64,000 bases of DNA from Paratissierella segnis (GTDB lineage: Bacteria; Bacillota; Clostridia; Tissierellales; Tissierellaceae), in NCBI RefSeq assembly GCF_014385195.1, contig NZ_JACRTG010000030.1, forward strand, positions 1 to 64,000. The letters are read 5' to 3'. Position 1 is the stretch's first letter; each line of letters opens with the position of its first letter. The translations under genes were made by a program, and so were the position numbers. Below the pieces are notes generated by a model that saw only the letters and a list, made by a program, of their open reading frames with translations, was not told the origin of the DNA and searched no databases. Positions 39,642 to 48,467 of the stretch are shown here, one piece after another.

Positions 39642-39782
39642 TTAATCAACTGCTTTCATTGAGTCCACCATCTTAATGTTTTTTAACTTTTTAGACATGA
39701 AGAAATTCACTATTATTGAGAAGATAATTGTCATTACAATGGACATTATATAGCTTAAGGTTTTTACATCTCTGCCAAACAT
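39642..39782 (-). pseudogene. C-terminal relic of an FtsX/MacB-type ABC permease
   Basis: An open minus-strand fragment of 46 codons ends in a stop at 39642. It contains one membrane helix (SYIMSIVMTIIFSIIVNFF) and the tail KKLKNIKMVDSMKAVD, the usual end of FtsX-family permeases that act with HlyD-type adaptors and MacB-type ATPases. It lies directly downstream of the HlyD gene, where such a permease belongs. The ATPase and the rest of the permease are missing, so an internal deletion removed them. Confidence 0.7.
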
Positions 39783-39807
39783 ATCTTATCAATAATGCAT
39801 ATACGCT

Positions 39808-41136
39808 TTATTTCTCTATATATTTAACTCTGTTTCCGTTGTAGATATTCTTCTCAGATCTCACAACTACAGGCTCAATAAATTCCAATCCATCTATAGC
39901 CGAATATTTTTCATCCCTATCCAATAATGTGACATCTACCCTCTTTACAATGTATTTTTTCTTTAAACTGTCTTTTTCTTCTTTAACGACGAAGATATAA
40001 TATCCGTTTGCATCTTTTCTAACTGCAGAATTTTCCACAAGAATATCATATATATCACTGCTGTTTTCAATTGTAATATTGCATGATTGCCCATAGATTT
40101 CTTGTTCAGATAGGACTCCGATCCTAACTTCATACATATCGCTTCCCTCAATTTTATCTATGGACAAGATTTCACCTTTAATCCCTGAATTGGTACCTGT
40201 GCTATTTATCTTGACTATACTGTTTTGATTTATATTTTCTCTTTCTTTGCTGTCAATACGCAGCTCACATATATAATCATCTGATACCACACCGATTACA
40301 CCTATAGGAGAACTCAAAGTAACCGTACTTTTTAATTCCAAATTATACAAATGGATTATACCGCTGCGGTCAGCATAGATTGTACCGTCTTTATAAGTAT
40401 TCATGGTTTTGTTTAATGATTCCAATTCCAGTTTCAATACATTTATATTAAGCTCTGTTTCTTTTATGGATATCTTTGTATCTTTTTTATTTAAGTGAAG
40501 ACTGGATAAAGATTCACTGGAGGTTGTCATTTCTTGGTCCATAAATATATCATAGTCATTTTCCAATTCCTTGATTAAATTTTCTTGGGCTAAGACCTTA
40601 CTATATGGCTCCGCCCCTATTTCATATAGTTTTTTTATTTTTTCGTATTCTTCCTTGGCGTTTTTTATTTTATCTTTATATTGCTTTACTTCCCCTTTTG
40701 TTTCAATATCATTCATCTTTGATTTTTGCTTTTCCATTTCGTCCGTATATTTCTTATCCTCTTCAGATAATCTATCCAATTTTAGTTGGGCTAAGGAGAT
40801 TTCATTCTCCTTTTTTATAATATCTTGCTTTAATAAATCCACTTCAGATTCTGTTGGTGTGATCTTCACAATGGCATCACCTTTTTCTACAGATTGATTT
40901 TCATCAACATATATCTCATGGATTTTGCCTTCTATATCGGAATAAACCTTGTAAGAATCCTTGTATTCAATTTCTGAATTCCCCGTTACTTTATGTACCA
41001 ATTTCCCTTTACCGGGCATTGCTATAGTAACTAAAGGCAAATTGTAATTATATATTGTATTGGAGAAAAATGTTAAAATTAAAACAATGGTAAAAAATAT
41101 ACCCAACGCCATTGTAAGCTTTTTTGATTTATTCAC
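39808..41136 (-). CDS. HlyD/MacA-type efflux adaptor protein
   Basis: A periplasmic-adaptor-type protein, here of a Gram-positive: one N-terminal membrane anchor (residues ~8-30), a lipoyl-like half-motif (YSDIEGKIHEIYVDENQSVEKGDAIVKI), a long coiled coil (~85-240, rich in Lys/Glu/Leu), then the second half (GTIYADRSGIIHLYNLE) and a beta-barrel domain. It is 442 residues long. The GTG start has GGAG nine bases before. It starts seven bases after a sugar-type permease gene, which is an odd pairing: adaptors normally precede an efflux ATPase and FtsX permease, of which only a relic remains downstream. Confidence 0.85.
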   Translation of the reverse strand: MNKSKKLTMALGIFFTIVLILTFFSNTIYNYNLPLVTIAMPGKGKLVHKVTGNSEIEYKDSYKVYSDIEGKIHEIYVDENQSVEKGDAIVKITPTESEVDLLKQDIIKKENEISLAQLKLDRLSEEDKKYTDEMEKQKSKMNDIETKGEVKQYKDKIKNAKEEYEKIKKLYEIGAEPYSKVLAQENLIKELENDYDIFMDQEMTTSSESLSSLHLNKKDTKISIKETELNINVLKLELESLNKTMNTYKDGTIYADRSGIIHLYNLELKSTVTLSSPIGVIGVVSDDYICELRIDSKERENINQNSIVKINSTGTNSGIKGEILSIDKIEGSDMYEVRIGVLSEQEIYGQSCNITIENSSDIYDILVENSAVRKDANGYYIFVVKEEKDSLKKKYIVKRVDVTLLDRDEKYSAIDGLEFIEPVVVRSEKNIYNGNRVKYIEK

Positions 41137-41142
41137 AACGTT

Positions 41143-42012
41143 TCACTCCTTTAGCCCAGATGTCTGGATACCAATTTTAAGATAATCATGACAATAAAAA
41201 AATACTATTAGAATAGGGGTTGCATAAAAGGTAGATGCCGCGAATGAAAGTCCCAACTGTGGTTCACCCATACCTGCTAAAAATAATGAAAGGGGCTCCT
41301 TACTTCTATCTGTGATAAATATTATCCCTTGATCTATTAAATTCCAATATTCAATAAATGTAAGAATTGCTAGAGAAGCTATACCCCCTGTAACATTCGG
41401 TAAAACTACATAGAAAAATGTCTCAAGATGATTTGCTCCATCTATTTGTGCTGCTTCCAAATAGGATTTTGGCACAAGCTTCATATGCTGGTAAAGTAAA
41501 AAAACGCCTAAAGGGTTGAAAATAGCAGGGAGAATGATTGCCAAATAGCTCTCCTTTATGTGCAAAAATTCAGCTACAATATAGTTAGGTAATAGAGTAA
41601 CCTGCAGCGGAAGCAGCATTACAACAATATACATAAAAAACAACACTCTCTTAAATTTAAATTCAAGCACAGTAAAGCCATATGCTCCCAATGCAGATAC
41701 GACCACTTGACCGATTATAATAGGCACAGTAATTATCACTGAATTCCAAAAAGACTTAAGATAGACAGGCGTCTCAATCAACAATTTTTTATATTGTTCC
41801 AAACTCACTGGATTCGGTATTAGTTTAAAATCAATATATTTTTTATCCGGTTCAAAGATTGTTTTAATCAGTGCATAATTTTCATTAATTTCCCTTTCAG
41901 TCATAAAAGAATTTAAAATAGTGATAATCAAAGGTGAAATATAAATCAAAGTTGCTATGAAAAAAATAACAATTAAAACTGTCTTTATTGCTTTTTTTGA
42001 ATTGATTTTCAT
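41143..42012 (-). CDS. Carbohydrate ABC transporter permease (MalG type)
   Basis: A 289-residue permease with six helices. The EAA loop YLEAAQIDGANHLETFFYVVLPN is typical of MalG/UgpE. It pairs with the MalF-type protein 12 bases upstream. No ATPase gene lies in the operon, so a shared ATPase of the MsmX kind is presumably encoded elsewhere. Confidence 0.92.
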   Translation of the reverse strand: MKINSKKAIKTVLIVIFFIATLIYISPLIITILNSFMTEREINENYALIKTIFEPDKKYIDFKLIPNPVSLEQYKKLLIETPVYLKSFWNSVIITVPIIIGQVVVSALGAYGFTVLEFKFKRVLFFMYIVVMLLPLQVTLLPNYIVAEFLHIKESYLAIILPAIFNPLGVFLLYQHMKLVPKSYLEAAQIDGANHLETFFYVVLPNVTGGIASLAILTFIEYWNLIDQGIIFITDRSKEPLSLFLAGMGEPQLGLSFAASTFYATPILIVFFYCHDYLKIGIQTSGLKE

Positions 42013-42024
42013 ATCTTTTAACTC

Positions 42025-42912
42025 CTATTCAGATAGATTTTTGGAAACTCTACCTTCAAAAATAAACATTACAATAATCAAACTAACTATAACTGTAATT
42101 AGAATTGATATTGAACTAACCAATTTAGGATAATTAAGTGACATAAACATATTGTTCATAAAATGCTGCAATATGTATATATTCTCATGTGGGTTATCCC
42201 CGGTTAATATATAAATCTCTTTAAAAACTTTAAATGAGTTTATAAAAGTCATGATAAATACTAAAAAAAATGTAGGTACAAGGTAGGTCAATGTTACAAT
42301 CCTGAACTGTTGCCATCTGCTTGCTCCTTCAAGCTGGGCACATTCATAATAGGACTTTGGAATATTGTTTAGCCCTGCAATAAAAAGTATCATATTGTAT
42401 CCGATATTCTTCCATAGAAAAATGAACACCATTATGTACATGCTGTACTTACTGTTTAGCCAATCCACTGCCTCAAAATTGAATATTCCTAAAAATTTGT
42501 TCAAAAATCCGTTCAAAGAAAAAACCTGCTTCCAAAAAAATGCCGTTGTTGCAGAAGGAATAGCCAGAGGAATCAAAAAAACCAAATTGAGATATTTACT
42601 AAAAACTTTTATTTTATTGCAAATCATAGCTAGTCCAAGAGAAATTATCATATTTAAAGGAATTGATATGCACATAAAAATAATTGTATTTTTGAGCCCT
42701 CTTAAAAAATATTTATTGTTGAATAAATCCCTGTAATTAATTAATCCGACAAAACTTTTGCTCAAAGGATTGTCTACGAAAGCATAGAACATAGAAATAA
42801 AATAGGGAATAATATAAAAAAACAAAAATCCCAATAGACTTGCAGAAAGCATCAAATACGCCGTCTTATTCTTACGCAATTTCCTCACGCTTTCCAAATT
42901 ATTATTATTCAT
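42025..42912 (-). CDS. Carbohydrate ABC transporter permease (MalF type)
   Basis: A 295-residue membrane protein with the EAA loop YYECAQLEGASRWQQFRIVTLTYL and six helices. Its start overlaps the end of the solute-binding gene by eight bases, showing translational coupling. Forms the import channel with the MalG-type partner. Confidence 0.92.
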   Translation of the reverse strand: MNNNNLESVRKLRKNKTAYLMLSASLLGFLFFYIIPYFISMFYAFVDNPLSKSFVGLINYRDLFNNKYFLRGLKNTIIFMCISIPLNMIISLGLAMICNKIKVFSKYLNLVFLIPLAIPSATTAFFWKQVFSLNGFLNKFLGIFNFEAVDWLNSKYSMYIMVFIFLWKNIGYNMILFIAGLNNIPKSYYECAQLEGASRWQQFRIVTLTYLVPTFFLVFIMTFINSFKVFKEIYILTGDNPHENIYILQHFMNNMFMSLNYPKLVSSISILITVIVSLIIVMFIFEGRVSKNLSE

Positions 42913-44260
42913 TAAAATACTTATCTACTCTATCTTGTATATTTTTACTTGCCTCTTCGGCTGTGCACACATCTTCAAAATAATTATACATTTCTTCATA
43001 TATAATATTGCTTAAATTGTAGTCTGCAAATCTATTTACCTCTACCTGTTCATACCAAGTTCTTAAAAGATTTTTGTAATCCGATATTTCAAAGGAAAAT
43101 TCATCGGAATTCATCATTTCCGCATATCGTCCTGCAGAAGCATCAAAGGAACCCTTATTTATACCCGTAGTATAAAATGAAGGCATGCTTTGTACCTCTT
43201 CACTCATAAGAAAATAAATGAATTCCCATGCTAAATCCTTGTTTTCAGACTGACTGTTGATTCCAAAAGCACTACCCATTCTCGCCATTACCTTCCCATT
43301 TTTATTGCAAATAGGCATGGATTGATAACTTATGCTATCATCATATAGGGTAAATGCAGCGGCTTGACTTGGAAAATCTATATCATAGGCAAAATGATAC
43401 TCCATATTGTAGAAATCGATGGTACCCTTATCAAAATATCCTTCTTGATCCAGCTTCTTTGCATATTCTAAAATGTCTATAAATTCCTTTTTATCAAAAT
43501 ATGATTTCTTTTTATCGAAATCTATAAAGTCTTCAAGATTTTCCTCTACTAATTGATATGCTACTTCATAGGCTCTTCCTATTGAAAGGTAGGTGTTGTC
43601 CCTATTGGTATTGTCAACTAAATCTATTGCTATCTTTAACGCATCTGAATATGAGATTGACTTCAAGTTCTCATTGGGTTTTATCCCTGAATCATCGACC
43701 AATTCATTATCGAATGAAATAATATCGAAATATACGCTTAAAGGCATTTCAAATTGTCCTTTTTCGCTTTTCCCCAAGTTGATTATATTCATAAAATAAT
43801 TTTCCTCATCTATACCCTTTTCATCTATGTAATCGGTTAGATCTTCAAACACACCCATCTCACGATATTTTATCATAGGCAATGGATTGGTAAAAATAAC
43901 ATCAGCAGCTTTTCCCGACATTATCTTTGTATTTAATTGCTGCAGATAGCTTTCAGTTGAAAACTCCTCAGTTGGCGCAACGCTCATAACGGCACCGTCA
44001 GTTGTTTCAATAAATTCAGTTTCTCTAAATGTTTCAACATTTATATTTGTATTAGGGTATTTGTCCATAAACTTTTCGGCTGCAATATCTACAAATTCCA
44101 TTTCATCCAAAAGAGAGACCGTTATTTCTCCCTCAATTTTTTTGTCTGCTTTCTCAGTTTGCGTCACTTCATCTGCATGATCGATAACGTCCTTTGAATT
44201 TTGTGTGCATCCTGAAAGGGTAATTAAGACACACATCAATAGCACTAAAATTCTTTTCAT
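42905..44260 (-). CDS. ABC transporter extracellular solute-binding lipoprotein, family 1
   Basis: A 451-residue sugar-type receptor. The signal peptide MKRILVLLMCVLITLSGC ends in a lipobox (Cys18). Family 1 features are ITVSLLDEMEFVDIAAEKFMDKYPNTNINVE at the start of the mature lobe and the later NKDLAWEFIYFLMSEEVQS. An acidic linker precedes the binding domain. The gene lies between a two-component system (upstream) and two permeases (downstream). Its ribosome site is caught in a strong hairpin (44265-44320), which suggests regulated translation. Confidence 0.92.
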   Translation of the reverse strand: MKRILVLLMCVLITLSGCTQNSKDVIDHADEVTQTEKADKKIEGEITVSLLDEMEFVDIAAEKFMDKYPNTNINVETFRETEFIETTDGAVMSVAPTEEFSTESYLQQLNTKIMSGKAADVIFTNPLPMIKYREMGVFEDLTDYIDEKGIDEENYFMNIINLGKSEKGQFEMPLSVYFDIISFDNELVDDSGIKPNENLKSISYSDALKIAIDLVDNTNRDNTYLSIGRAYEVAYQLVEENLEDFIDFDKKKSYFDKKEFIDILEYAKKLDQEGYFDKGTIDFYNMEYHFAYDIDFPSQAAAFTLYDDSISYQSMPICNKNGKVMARMGSAFGINSQSENKDLAWEFIYFLMSEEVQSMPSFYTTGINKGSFDASAGRYAEMMNSDEFSFEISDYKNLLRTWYEQVEVNRFADYNLSNIIYEEMYNYFEDVCTAEEASKNIQDRVDKYFNE

Positions 44261-44264
44261 ATAA

Positions 44265-44320
44265 ATAACCTCCCGTTTCTATCCTTATATAAATTATAGG
44301 ATAAAAATAGGAGGTTATTC
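44265..44320 (-). promoter_or_regulatory. Hairpin that masks the ribosome binding site of the solute-binding gene
   Basis: On the minus strand AATAACCTCC (44320-44311) is an exact complement of GGAGGTTATT (44274-44265), which contains the Shine-Dalgarno site nine bases before the ATG at 44260. An inner stem (ATAGGATA-like with TATCC) extends the structure. No U-run follows immediately, so translation control rather than termination is the better reading. Confidence 0.6.
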
Positions 44321-44337
44321 CTTAGGAATTCCTTAGA

Positions 44338-46209
44338 TTATTCTATAGGCAAACTAACAATTGCTTTAAACAAGTCTCCATCATTTTTCAAAATAATACT
44401 GCCGTCATGCAGAGATATTATCCCTTTAGCAATAGCTAACCCTAGACCTGTACCTTCTGATGCTCTGGATTTGTCTCCTCGCTTAAATCTTAAAAACAGT
44501 TCATTTAGGTCAAAGTCCAATTTGTAGTATGATATGTTTTTGACCTCTATTACTATTTCTTTATCATGGCAAGTTACTTCAATATATACCCTAGTATTGG
44601 GCAATGAATACTTCACTGCATTATCTATTAGATTATTGAATGCTCTTGAAATCCCAAGGCTGTCACAAAAATATTGAAGCTCCTTTGAAGATGACTCTAT
44701 GACAATCTCTTTGTCTTCATTTTCGCAAATTATATTATACTCATAGGCAACCTGTTTTAACAATAAAATCAAATCTATATTTGTCTTAGAAAGTTTTACA
44801 TTTCCGCTTTCCATCTTAGAAAGCTCAAACAAATCCTCAATTAATAGAAGTAATATCTTGGAATTTGACTCCGCTGCTTCTATATATCTTTTTAACTTCT
44901 CCTCCGCATTGCAGGTTTTGGATAAATCCAAATAATTTATAATAGAAGTAAGAGGAGATCTTAAATCATGGGAAACATTTGTTATCAGTTCATATTTCAA
45001 TCTTTCGCTCTTTTTCTGTTCTTCAATTGCTTTTATATATCCATCTTTAATCAAGTTCACATTTTTTGCAATATCCGATACTTCATCATTTCCTACAACT
45101 GATACATCTCTTTCCAAATTCCCTGAGGCAATTTCTTTTATTTCTGATAAAACATGGTTTGTATATAAATTCTTGACTTTTATCATTTTAGAAATTGTCA
45201 AAGACAATATTATTATAATTATAAAATGCGTTGCTAAAGTATTGATGTTCTCCTTAATAAAAAAATATCCCTCAATTGAACTAATTGAACTGCCATTAAA
45301 TCCACTTAGCATTGATATATATAATAAAGCCATCAGTATAAATAAGCTTAGACCCACAGGGACTCTTTTTAGGTATCTGTCATCCCACTTTCTCTTTAGT
45401 TCCATATAATTATCCCTATTAGTTCTCATCATATACAGTATATCTAAAAATAATATCATTCCAAATGCAGTTAAAACACTTAACATGCAAAATGATATTA
45501 TTCTCCTTCTTAAGTTAGAAAATAATTTAAACATCTTGATATATTTATGTGAAAATAATAATATGATTGCGACAGAAAGTATAAGGGATATAACTTTAAT
45601 ATCTATAGGGATAGAGTCAAATTTATCGGATATATATGTTTGTCCTAATTTGAAATTTTTAAAAATTAAAGTCAATCCAATAGCTATTAAAACCAGAAAC
45701 GAAATACAATCAAAATATAATATGGACTGGAGTTTCAAATTATTTCTAATGGAATATTGAAAGTATCCCTGCAAGTTTTTTGTCATGTCAATGTATATAT
45801 AGCCTTCTACAAACTCTTCATCCCCTATGTCATCAATTTCATTTAGGATTAAATATCTAATATCAGATTCTGATAAAAAACCCTTATCATTTATATTTTC
45901 CTTTACATATATGGAAATAAGCTCTTCAGTATTGCTGTCATCAGGTAAATTTGTATACCATTTTCCATCAATCAAAAAATTGTAATATACGAAGGAATAA
46001 TCCGTTAACTCCCGGCTGTTAAAATCATCATTTTTGATGGAATTATAAATTAATCTCATATAAGGTCCATAGTCAACCATTGAGTATACATGTTCGTCGA
46101 AAAAAAGGCTTCTATTGTTCCAAATAGATACGGAGAGCACTATACTCATACCTATCATAAGTATTGAAATGATATATAAAATTATTCTATTTGTCTTATT
46201 ATTTGACAT
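44338..46209 (-). CDS. Sensor histidine kinase
   Basis: A 623-residue membrane kinase. An extracellular loop lies between the first helix (~10-30) and a helix near 155-175, followed by several more helices to ~350. Then come a HAMP-like linker (EIKEIASGNLERDVSVVGNDEVSDIAKN), the HisKA domain with the phospho-histidine in TNVSHDLRSPLTSI, and the ATPase domain (NNLIDNAVKYS, SEGTGLGLAIAKGI). It is transcribed right after its response regulator (one base apart) and before the ABC importer genes, whose expression it probably controls. Signal unknown; the many helices suggest a membrane-associated signal. Confidence 0.92.
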   Translation of the reverse strand: MSNNKTNRIILYIISILMIGMSIVLSVSIWNNRSLFFDEHVYSMVDYGPYMRLIYNSIKNDDFNSRELTDYSFVYYNFLIDGKWYTNLPDDSNTEELISIYVKENINDKGFLSESDIRYLILNEIDDIGDEEFVEGYIYIDMTKNLQGYFQYSIRNNLKLQSILYFDCISFLVLIAIGLTLIFKNFKLGQTYISDKFDSIPIDIKVISLILSVAIILLFSHKYIKMFKLFSNLRRRIISFCMLSVLTAFGMILFLDILYMMRTNRDNYMELKRKWDDRYLKRVPVGLSLFILMALLYISMLSGFNGSSISSIEGYFFIKENINTLATHFIIIIILSLTISKMIKVKNLYTNHVLSEIKEIASGNLERDVSVVGNDEVSDIAKNVNLIKDGYIKAIEEQKKSERLKYELITNVSHDLRSPLTSIINYLDLSKTCNAEEKLKRYIEAAESNSKILLLLIEDLFELSKMESGNVKLSKTNIDLILLLKQVAYEYNIICENEDKEIVIESSSKELQYFCDSLGISRAFNNLIDNAVKYSLPNTRVYIEVTCHDKEIVIEVKNISYYKLDFDLNELFLRFKRGDKSRASEGTGLGLAIAKGIISLHDGSIILKNDGDLFKAIVSLPIE

Positions 46210-46210
46210 T

Positions 46211-46894
46211 TTATTCCACCATATATCCTTGTCCCCAAACTACCTTCAAGTAAATTGGGCGTTTTACATCGATTTCAAGCTTTGATCTTAAATTGCTTAT
46301 ATGAAACATAACTGTACTTTCAGAGTTAAAAAATTTTTGATTCCATACACTTTCATATATGGTCTTTATGGACAATACCTTGCCTTGATTTCTTGCCAAT
46401 AAATATAATATCTTAAATTCCGTTGGAGTCAAATTGATAATCTCATCGTTTAACGTTACAGATTTGCTTTCATAATCAATTTTCAGTCCTCTAATTAGAA
46501 TTTCGGAGTCCTTCGTGGGCATTTTATTTAAGTTTTTATATCTACGCAATTGAGCTTTAACCCTTGCAATTAACTCATCCTTACTAAATGGTTTGGTAAT
46601 ATAATCATCTGCGCCCGAGTCCAAGCCTTCCACTTTATCTTCTTCTTGAGATTTCGCCGATAAAAGTATTATGGGGATATTGTCCTTGTATCTTATTTCT
46701 TTGGTAGTACTTATACCGTCTTTTTCAGGCATCATAATATCCATTATTACTAAATCTATTTTACATAATCTCAAGCTCTCCAATGCATCTTTCCCATTTT
46801 CAGCTTGAAAAACCTGAAACCCTGCATTTTCTAAGTAAATCGAAATGGTCTCCACCAGCTGAATATTATCATCCACAACAAGTATTTTTTCCAC
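46211..46894 (-). CDS. OmpR-family response regulator
   Basis: A 227-residue regulator: receiver domain with phospho-Asp in DLVIMDIMMPEKDG (about residue 54), the conserved Lys in DYITKPFSKDE, and a C-terminal winged helix (LTPTEFKILYLLARNQGKVLS, VMFHISNLRSKLE). First gene of the minus-strand TCS-ABC-HlyD operon. It is divergent from the MarR gene at 47071. Confidence 0.94.
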   Translation of the reverse strand: MEKILVVDDNIQLVETISIYLENAGFQVFQAENGKDALESLRLCKIDLVIMDIMMPEKDGISTTKEIRYKDNIPIILLSAKSQEEDKVEGLDSGADDYITKPFSKDELIARVKAQLRRYKNLNKMPTKDSEILIRGLKIDYESKSVTLNDEIINLTPTEFKILYLLARNQGKVLSIKTIYESVWNQKFFNSESTVMFHISNLRSKLEIDVKRPIYLKVVWGQGYMVE

Positions 46895-47008
46895 TTATTT
46901 TTACACCTCTTTATGAAACTTTTCATAATTCTCAATACATATATTATATAATTTATCCGCCATCTATAGCAAACAATATTTCATTATTGCGCTATCATTT
47001 GGTACCCT

Positions 47009-47058
47009 TTGACAAAAATCCTAATTCGTATTATAATATAATACGAATTAGGATTTTT
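47009..47058 (+). promoter_or_regulatory. MarR-operon promoter embedded in a 45-bp palindrome
   Basis: TTGACA (47009-47014), a 17-bp spacer, and TATAAT (47032-47037) form a near-ideal sigma-A promoter. A perfect inverted repeat covers 47014-47058 with arms AAAAATCCTAATTCGTATTA and its complement, so the centre falls on the -10 box. It is the evident operator for the MarR protein encoded 12 bases downstream (autorepression inferred). Confidence 0.9.
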
Positions 47059-47070
47059 GGAGGTGTAAAT

Positions 47071-47499
47071 ATGACTGAACAGAGAGCGGCTATACGCAGG
47101 ATTATGATTGCTGTTAATCGAATTGAAAATATTTATGAAAAGATATCCAAAGAGCTCGGTGTCAAAGCAAACATCATACGGCTTTTATATGCGCTTGACG
47201 ATGGTATCCCCCACTCTCAAAAACAAATTTGTGAGGAGTGGTTGTTCCCAAGGACAACTTTAAATACAATCACAAAGGAATGTGTTGAAAAAGGATATAT
47301 TACTCTTGAACAAATCCCGGGAAAACGCCGTGAGATGAATATTTGTCTGACGGAAGCAGGAAGGTCTTATGCACGTGAGTCTCTTGACAAGATTTATAAT
47401 GCGGAGGAAACAGCTCTTGAAAAAGCCTCACCTAATGCTACAATGATTGACGAGTTAGAAAATTTTTGTGATGAATTGAAAATTGCTTTTAAGGTATGA
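47071..47499 (+). CDS. MarR-family transcriptional regulator
   Basis: A 142-residue winged-helix repressor. It has a helical N-terminus (AIRRIMIAVNRIENIYEKI), the DNA-reading region SQKQICEEWLFPRTTLNTITKECVEKGYITLEQ, and the wing PGKRREMNICLTEAGR. The start is the ATG at 47071 with GGAGG eight bases ahead; the open frame extends upstream through the promoter and is not coding there. It forms an operon with the GNAT gene 43 bases on, and probably represses itself through the palindrome at 47014-47058. Confidence 0.93.
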   Translation: MTEQRAAIRRIMIAVNRIENIYEKISKELGVKANIIRLLYALDDGIPHSQKQICEEWLFPRTTLNTITKECVEKGYITLEQIPGKRREMNICLTEAGRSYARESLDKIYNAEETALEKASPNATMIDELENFCDELKIAFKV

Positions 47500-47542
47500 T
47501 ATTTTAAATGCATCGTGAAGAAAGGAGTTAGGACTTATAAAA

Positions 47543-47983
47543 ATGAATTTGAATATAAGAAAAATCGCGTCAAAGGATAAGGACATATTTTTGGCTATGA
47601 GCCGAGAATTTTATTCATCTGAAGCTGTTTTGCATGATATAGATAATGAATATCATAATAGAGCATTTAAGGAATTAATGCGTTCCGATATGTATCTTGA
47701 TTGCTATATGTTCGAGGCAGATTCAAAAATAATCGGTTATGCACTTTTGAATAAAACCTATTGCAGAGAAGCCGGGGGTCCTGCTGTATGGATTGAAGAA
47801 CTATACATAGTTCCTGAATATCAAGGACGTGGATGCGGAAGTTACTTCTTCAAGTGGATGGAGAAGCATATCCCTACTCAACGATATAGGTTGGAAGTTG
47901 AACCGGACAACAAACGGGCAATGATGCTTTATGACAAAATGGGTTATCAGAAGCTACCCTATGTTCAAATGATGAAAGAATAA
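47543..47983 (+). CDS. GNAT-family N-acetyltransferase
   Basis: A 146-residue acetyl-CoA dependent acetyltransferase with the coenzyme A binding motif in VPEYQGRGCGSYFFKWME (the Q/R-x-x-G-x-G/A pattern) and the C-terminal LEVEPDNKRAMMLYDKMGYQ. Substrate unknown; a link with MarR control suggests a stress or drug-modifying role, which is inference. Preceded by GAAAGGAG. Confidence 0.9.
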   Translation: MNLNIRKIASKDKDIFLAMSREFYSSEAVLHDIDNEYHNRAFKELMRSDMYLDCYMFEADSKIIGYALLNKTYCREAGGPAVWIEELYIVPEYQGRGCGSYFFKWMEKHIPTQRYRLEVEPDNKRAMMLYDKMGYQKLPYVQMMKE

Positions 47984-48002
47984 TTAATTAAATATATATG
48001 GA

Positions 48003-48034
48003 AAGCGGCGTAGCCTCAATGGATTACGCCGCTT
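48003..48034. terminator. Bidirectional intrinsic terminator
   Basis: AAGCGGCGTA (48003-48012) pairs with TACGCCGCTT (48025-48034), then CTGATTT. It lies between the converging GNAT gene and the YerC-like gene. Confidence 0.85.
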
Positions 48035-48051
48035 CTGATTTATTAAATCTC

Positions 48052-48357
48052 TTATTCTTCTTCAATTATCCCAAGTTTTTTGAATATAAGCTTATATCCG
48101 TCAGCACCATAATTTAAAGATCTATTTATTCGACTTATGGTTGCAGTGCTTGCACCGGTTTCTAATTCTATTTGATTATAGGTTTTCTTTGCCACCAATA
48201 GTTTTGCAACTTCTAACCTCTGGGCAATTGCCTGAATTTCTTTTACCGTGCAAATGTCTTCAAAAAACCTATAACATTCTTCCATATTTTCTAATTTTAA
48301 TACTGCTTCAAAAAAGCCGTCAGTCTGTGAATTTTGTATTTTTGAATTGTATTCCAT
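48052..48357 (-). CDS. YerC/YecD-family TrpR-like regulator
   Basis: A 101-residue all-helical protein related to the Trp repressor. ICTVKEIQAIAQRLEVAKLL and the helix-turn-helix ETGASTATISRINRSLNYG are the family core. In Bacillota it is a small, usually stand-alone gene of uncertain function. AGGAGG precedes the ATG. A terminator hairpin lies between it and fhs, so it is probably transcribed alone. Confidence 0.9.
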   Translation of the reverse strand: MEYNSKIQNSQTDGFFEAVLKLENMEECYRFFEDICTVKEIQAIAQRLEVAKLLVAKKTYNQIELETGASTATISRINRSLNYGADGYKLIFKKLGIIEEE

Positions 48358-48423
48358 TAATTATCCTCCTGTTTTTATATGCATGTTACATATTAATTCA
48401 TTAAAGTGAAACTGCTCAAACTA

Positions 48424-48443
48424 GGGCGGTTAACATACCGCCC
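48424..48443 (-). terminator. Hairpin after fhs
   Basis: GGGCGG (48424-48429) pairs with CCGCCC (48438-48443) with an 8-nt loop, just past the fhs stop at 48468. The U-run after it on the minus strand is weak. Confidence 0.6.
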
Positions 48444-48467
48444 CATTTATCATATATATCTCATTTT

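Noticed and set aside
46783..47070. Upstream extension of the MarR reading frame
   Set aside because: It runs through the response-regulator gene and the promoter/operator; the strong ribosome site supports the ATG at 47071.
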